Shown here one piece after another: positions 31,413-33,677 of a DNA stretch of 33,677 nucleotides (position 1 is the stretch's first letter; each line of letters begins with the position of its first letter). A model generated the notes under the pieces. The model worked only from the letters and a program-made list of their open reading frames with translations, was not told the DNA's origin and searched no databases. A program made the translations under genes and the position numbers. Source of the stretch: Actinomycetota bacterium (GTDB lineage: Bacteria > Actinomycetota > Actinomycetes > Mycobacteriales > Mycobacteriaceae); the NCBI GenBank assembly GCA_030836785.1, contig JAUPLT010000094.1, forward strand, positions 1 through 33,677. Reading direction: 5' to 3'.

Positions 31413-31434
31413 TTCCTACAGACTTCCTAGAGAC
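31413..31434. repeat. Short 11-bp direct duplication (ttcctacagac / ttcctagagac) spanning the Rv2030c-like stop codon
   Basis: 10/11 identity adjacent copies; CTA (minus-strand TAG) at 31427 and 31416. Confidence 0.6.
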
Positions 31435-33478
31435 CGCTCGGGTAGGTCTCCGGGTTCTGGCCGGCGACCCAGACGCTGGTGGGCTCCAGCGGTTCCAGTG
31501 CGCGGGTGTCGTCGACGTGAATCATCGCGTCGAACTGATCCGAGGGTCGCACGTGGAAGTAGTGGCTCTGTCGCTCCGTCTGGGGCAGGTAGATCACCCC
31601 GATGGCCCGGCTGAGCCGGACCACGTCGAGGGCATGTGCCGCCGGGGATCCGTCGTGCATGGTCACCCAGAAATCGCCCCGGCCGGACTGGTGCAACAAC
31701 TCCTCGATACTGCCCGCCAGCGCCGGACGCACGACTTTGCGCTGCGCGATCCCGCCCCACTCGCTGGCGGCGGTCACGGTGCCCGAGTAGGTGGAGAAAC
31801 CGATCAGCCGGCACTCCGGGCCGAACCGCTCCCGGGCCAGCTGACCGATGGTGAGCTGGCCGTCGGCGGCGACCTCGGTGGCCCGGGCGTCGCCGACATG
31901 GGAGTTGTGCGCCCACACCACCACCCGGGCCGGCTGTGGGTTCGCACCGCTGCTCCCGCCGTGTCGATCGAGATGCTCGATCAGCGCGTCGAGCGTCGAT
32001 GCCATGTGGGTGTCGCGCATGTTCCAGGACGTCACCCGGCCCCTGAACATGCTGCGGTAGTACGCCTCGGCGTCGCGTACGGTGACGGCGTTCTGGCGGG
32101 CGTAGAACAACTCGTCCTCGGCGGGCGCGCCGTCGCGGCTGAGGAAGGCCGCCGCGCTGCGCTGCATCTCGACGAGCTGCTCGACGGCCTGGCGCTCGCA
32201 GTTCGGTCCGGCGCCGAAGGCGGCCGCGTATCCGTAGGCCTGACCGTCCTCGCCGGAGGAGTGGTCGAAACACGCATAGCGGGCCCGCGCCCGGGTCGCG
32301 GCAGCCGGGTCGACCCCGTCGAGGTAGCCGATCACCTCCTGCATGGACCGGTGCAGGCTGTAGAGGTCCAGGCCGTAGAACCCGGTGGTGCGGCGGCCGT
32401 CGGCCAGGCAGCGCCCGTTATGCCAGCGCAGCCACTCCACGAAGTCGCGCAGCACGGTGTTGCGCCACATCCAGGCCGGGAACCGCTGGAACCCGCGCAG
32501 GGCCTCATCCGGCGTGGTGTCGGAACCCGACCCCTGCACGTACCGGTTGACCCGGTAGGCGTCCGGCCAGTCCGCTTCGGCGGCGACCGCGGTGAAGCCC
32601 TTCTCCTCGATCAGCCACCGAGTCATCTGGGCCCGCGCGTCGTAGAACTCGTGAGTGCCGTGGGAACTCTCGCCGATCAGCACCACCCGCGCGTCTCCGA
32701 CGAGGTCGAACAACACCTCCTTGGGCGGCACCCCGCCCGGTGCGGCGATGGCCACGGCTGCCACCAGGTCGGCGGGTCCGGTTGCCGGAGCGGTGGTCTC
32801 CGCACCGGTCGGACGGGCCAGCAGTTCGCGGACCTCCTCATCGGTGACCTGGGTGAAATCCCAGAACGACTCGCCGACGGCGAGGAACGGCGTCGGCATC
32901 GACGCGCACACCATGTCCTCGACGATCGCGGCGAACTCCCGGCAGGTGGACTCCGGTGCGGCGGGAACCGCGACGACGATGGCAGCCGGTTCGGACTCCC
33001 GTAGCGCTTGCACCGCCGCCAGCATGGACGATCCGGTGGCCAGGCCGTCGTCGACGAGGATCACCGTCTTACCGGTGACGTCCGGCGGAGGCCGATCCCC
33101 GCGGTAGGCGGCCTCCCGGCGGAGCAGTTCGCGTGCCTCCCGGTCGGCGATCTCCCGCAGTTGGGCGGGGGAGACCCGCAAGCCGCGCAGCACGTCGTCG
33201 TTGACCACGACCCGCCCGCCGCTGGCCAGGGCGCCCACCGCGAACTCCTCGTGGCCGGGTGCGCCCAGCTTGCGGACGATGAACGCATCGAGCGGAGCAC
33301 CCAGTGCCCGGGCCACCTCGTAGGCGACGGGAAGCCCGCCACGGGCCAACCCGAGCACCAGCACATCGGGCCGGCCGCGGTAGGTGCCGAGCAGACCTGC
33401 CAGCACCTGCCCGGCTTCTTTTCGGTCCCGGAACACCCGGCGTGGTTGCTGTCGGCGAATACCCTTGGCGCCGGCCAT
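31427..33478 (-). CDS. Phosphoribosyltransferase / erythromycin esterase-like fusion (Rv2030c-like)
   Basis: PRTase loop [24 protein letters not shown]-terminal [50 protein letters not shown]. Start at [16 protein letters not shown]. Confidence 0.9.
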   Translation of the reverse strand: MAGAKGIRRQQPRRVFRDRKEAGQVLAGLLGTYRGRPDVLVLGLARGGLPVAYEVARALGAPLDAFIVRKLGAPGHEEFAVGALASGGRVVVNDDVLRGLRVSPAQLREIADREARELLRREAAYRGDRPPPDVTGKTVILVDDGLATGSSMLAAVQALRESEPAAIVVAVPAAPESTCREFAAIVEDMVCASMPTPFLAVGESFWDFTQVTDEEVRELLARPTGAETTAPATGPADLVAAVAIAAPGGVPPKEVLFDLVGDARVVLIGESSHGTHEFYDARAQMTRWLIEEKGFTAVAAEADWPDAYRVNRYVQGSGSDTTPDEALRGFQRFPAWMWRNTVLRDFVEWLRWHNGRCLADGRRTTGFYGLDLYSLHRSMQEVIGYLDGVDPAAATRARARYACFDHSSGEDGQAYGYAAAFGAGPNCERQAVEQLVEMQRSAAAFLSRDGAPAEDELFYARQNAVTVRDAEAYYRSMFRGRVTSWNMRDTHMASTLDALIEHLDRHGGSSGANPQPARVVVWAHNSHVGDARATEVAADGQLTIGQLARERFGPECRLIGFSTYSGTVTAASEWGGIAQRKVVRPALAGSIEELLHQSGRGDFWVTMHDGSPAAHALDVVRLSRAIGVIYLPQTERQSHYFHVRPSDQFDAMIHVDDTRALEPLEPTSVWVAGQNPETYPSGL

Positions 33479-33563
33479 AGCGACCCCTTCCCACAGGAGG
33501 AGCGGGATCAGACACTTCCCGCCGTCCTGTGCCGATTGCAGCACGCCGACCGACGTCGACGGT

Positions 33564-33578
33564 AGGGGCCGAAGTCCC
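33564..33578 (-). promoter_or_regulatory. DosR/DevR box
   Basis: Minus strand GGGACTTCGGCCCCT matches all 12 fixed positions of GGGACTTnnGnCCCT; lies in a divergent intergenic region. Confidence 0.75.
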
Positions 33579-33626
33579 CACCGTGCGCGTTGGCCGTCTG
33601 CGCACCAGCCGGGTAAGACTGGAGCT

Positions 33627-33677
33627 GTGGTGATGCGATTGATCGGTTCGGTGGCCGCCGGCGCGGGATTGGTGGCG
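33627..33677 (+). CDS. Start of a putative membrane/secreted protein, truncated by window end
   Basis: GTG/ATG start, [17 protein letters not shown]... hydrophobic N-terminus; only 17 codons visible. Confidence 0.4.
   Translation, partial: MVMRLIGSVAAGAGLVA

Noticed and set aside
31517-33004. 495-aa plus-strand ORF opposite the Rv2030c-like gene
   Set aside because: Antisense shadow; sense strand encodes coherent PRTase/erythromycin-esterase motifs.

Overview
This window is a high-GC actinobacterial chromosome segment. Gene content and order point to Mycobacterium/Mycolicibacterium. It has four parts. (1) Bases 1-7000 hold a conserved housekeeping block (P1-type peptidase, rhomboid, murI, Rv1339-like MBL hydrolase, rph, rdgB, then DUF3817 and LprD-like genes and tRNA-Leu(UAG)), with a 13E12-family HNH endonuclease gene lying between rdgB and the DUF3817 gene. 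(2) Bases 7200-21800 are accessory: an orphan VWA protein next to the tRNA, two SDRs, a flippase-like/kinase-like membrane protein, a split chromate transporter, a PLD-like protein, secreted proteins, acetoacetyl-CoA synthetase and three Mce-associated-type proteins. (3) From about 20.6 kb to the end is a DosR/DevR-type dormancy island: Acg-like nitroreductase, Rv2006-like HAD-HAD-GH65 fusion, universal stress proteins, DosS-like sensor, DosR-like regulator, PfkB kinase and an Rv2030c-like PRTase/erythromycin-esterase fusion. (4) The most unusual signal cuts across the annotation. Several unrelated genes end inside short tandem repeats that duplicate the 3' end of the ORF together with its stop codon: 15 bp at 7846, 28 bp at 18649, 17 bp at 20531, 14 bp at 27073, and weakly 11 bp at 31413. 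In four of the five cases the copies place stop codons in all three frames. At 27073-27130 a single array supplies the stop codons of both convergent genes. In-frame tandem repeats (15, 27, 9 and 12 bp) also expand four coding sequences, including the GAF-A region of the DosS-like sensor. An almost canonical mycobacterial LexA box overlaps the start codon of the 13E12 endonuclease gene. All calls are by eye, with no database search.
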